Assembly: GCA_964528315.1 (NCBI GenBank)
Contig: CAZGRO010000035.1
Coordinates: 1 to 13,407, forward strand
DNA from: JALHTG01 sp964528315
GTDB taxonomy: Archaea; Thermoproteota; Bathyarchaeia; 40CM-2-53-6; JALHTG01
Direction of reading: 5' to 3'
Length of the DNA: 13,407 bases
The notes beneath the pieces are model-generated. The model was not told the DNA's origin. It saw nothing but the letters and a program-made list of their open reading frames with translations, and searched no databases. Shown here one piece after another: positions 13,248-13,407 of the stretch. Numbering within the stretch: position 1 is the stretch's first letter; each line of letters begins with the position of its first letter. Made by a program: the position numbers and the translations under genes.

Positions 13248-13407
13248 CTACCTTTGAACGGGCTCTGTTGAGCTTGCACTACTTAAGAATATGTCTAGCT
13301 CCTTTTTCACCCGTTCGAGGTCTTTCCGAATATCTGTGGCGTTTCAACATCAACATCCCACCATGGGTTGCTCCACTTCTTATCCACTTTTGGCGTCACA
13401 TCCAGAA
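13248..13407 (-). pseudogene. 3' end of an unidentified gene, possibly frameshifted
   Basis: Two overlapping minus-strand frames look protein-like here. From the window edge one frame reads LDVTPKVDKKWSNPWWDVDVETP and then stops at TGA 13307-13309. A second frame, open from about 13342, reads DIRKDLERVKKELDIFLSS and ends at TAG 13248-13250, 6 nt before eL38. A one-base deletion near 13335 relative to the ancestral sequence, or a -1 shift, would link them into one C-terminus with operon-like spacing to eL38. I do not recognise the protein. If no frameshift exists, the real end is 13307 and the helical stretch is chance. The window edge cuts the gene, so most of it is not visible. Confidence 0.4.
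13281..13290 (-). promoter_or_regulatory. Possible TATA box for eL38
   Basis: The minus strand reads ATTCTTAAGT, about 44 nt before the eL38 ATG. Transcription near 13258 would leave a short leader with the AGGT ribosome site. It overlaps the second upstream reading frame, so it is only one of two possibilities (own promoter or operon). Confidence 0.3.

Noticed and set aside
1..13407. CRISPR array, insertion sequence, prophage or defence island
   Set aside because: No regularly spaced repeats, transposase, terminal inverted repeats or nuclease-effector genes were seen; the genes are housekeeping ones.

Overview
This is an archaeal genome segment, almost entirely informational and housekeeping genes. 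The archaeal markers are translation elongation factor EF-1A, ribosomal proteins uS7, uS10 and eL38, Pelota (aDom34), the tRNA thiolase NcsA/Ctu1, a Rad3/XPD-type helicase, and an archaeal-type 7S SRP RNA with helix 1, a GNAR helix 6 loop and a GGAA helix 8 loop. Promoters look like BRE/TATA boxes about 25-28 nt upstream of the inferred transcript starts. eL38 together with this EF-1A points to the TACK group (for example Bathyarchaeia-like); that placement is inference and no lineage can be fixed from the window. Start codons are unusual: seven or eight of the genes appear to start at TTG.

Layout. 1-287 (+): C-terminal end of a VWA-domain (Mg-chelatase ChlD-like) protein. 343-5121 (-): an ABC-2 exporter operon (ATPase, permease, permease, each overlapping the next by 4 or 10 nt), followed by an XPD-like helicase with an added N-terminal zinc ribbon. 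5233-7646 (-): a reduced str-type cluster uS7, EF-1A, uS10, in which each gene has a plausible promoter of its own. 7730-8052 (-): SRP RNA with a clear promoter and an oligo-T end. 8228-10347 (-): ncsA and a PDZ-containing site-2 protease, 11 nt apart. 10573-11295 (+): a nucleotidyltransferase with a C-terminal helix-turn-helix. 11319-12442 (-): pelota and a coupled 17-codon micro-ORF with a CxxCxxC motif. 12501-12512: a TATA element that reads in both directions between pelota and a small + strand gene. 12711-13241 (-): a winged-helix regulator and eL38. 13248-13407 (-): the tail of another gene that looks frameshifted.

Functionally, most genes serve protein synthesis and its quality control: decoding (NcsA modification of wobble U34), elongation (EF-1A), ribosome structure (uS7, uS10, eL38), rescue of stalled ribosomes (Pelota, which acts with an EF-1A-family GTPase) and membrane targeting (SRP RNA). 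The ABC exporter, S2P protease and XPD-like helicase are neighbours without an evident link to this theme. I found no CRISPR array, insertion sequence, tRNA or phage gene, and no strong candidate for a new multi-gene system. The most interesting leads are the start-codon pattern, two possible single-base frameshifts at the right end, the micro-ORF behind pelota and the bidirectional TATA box.
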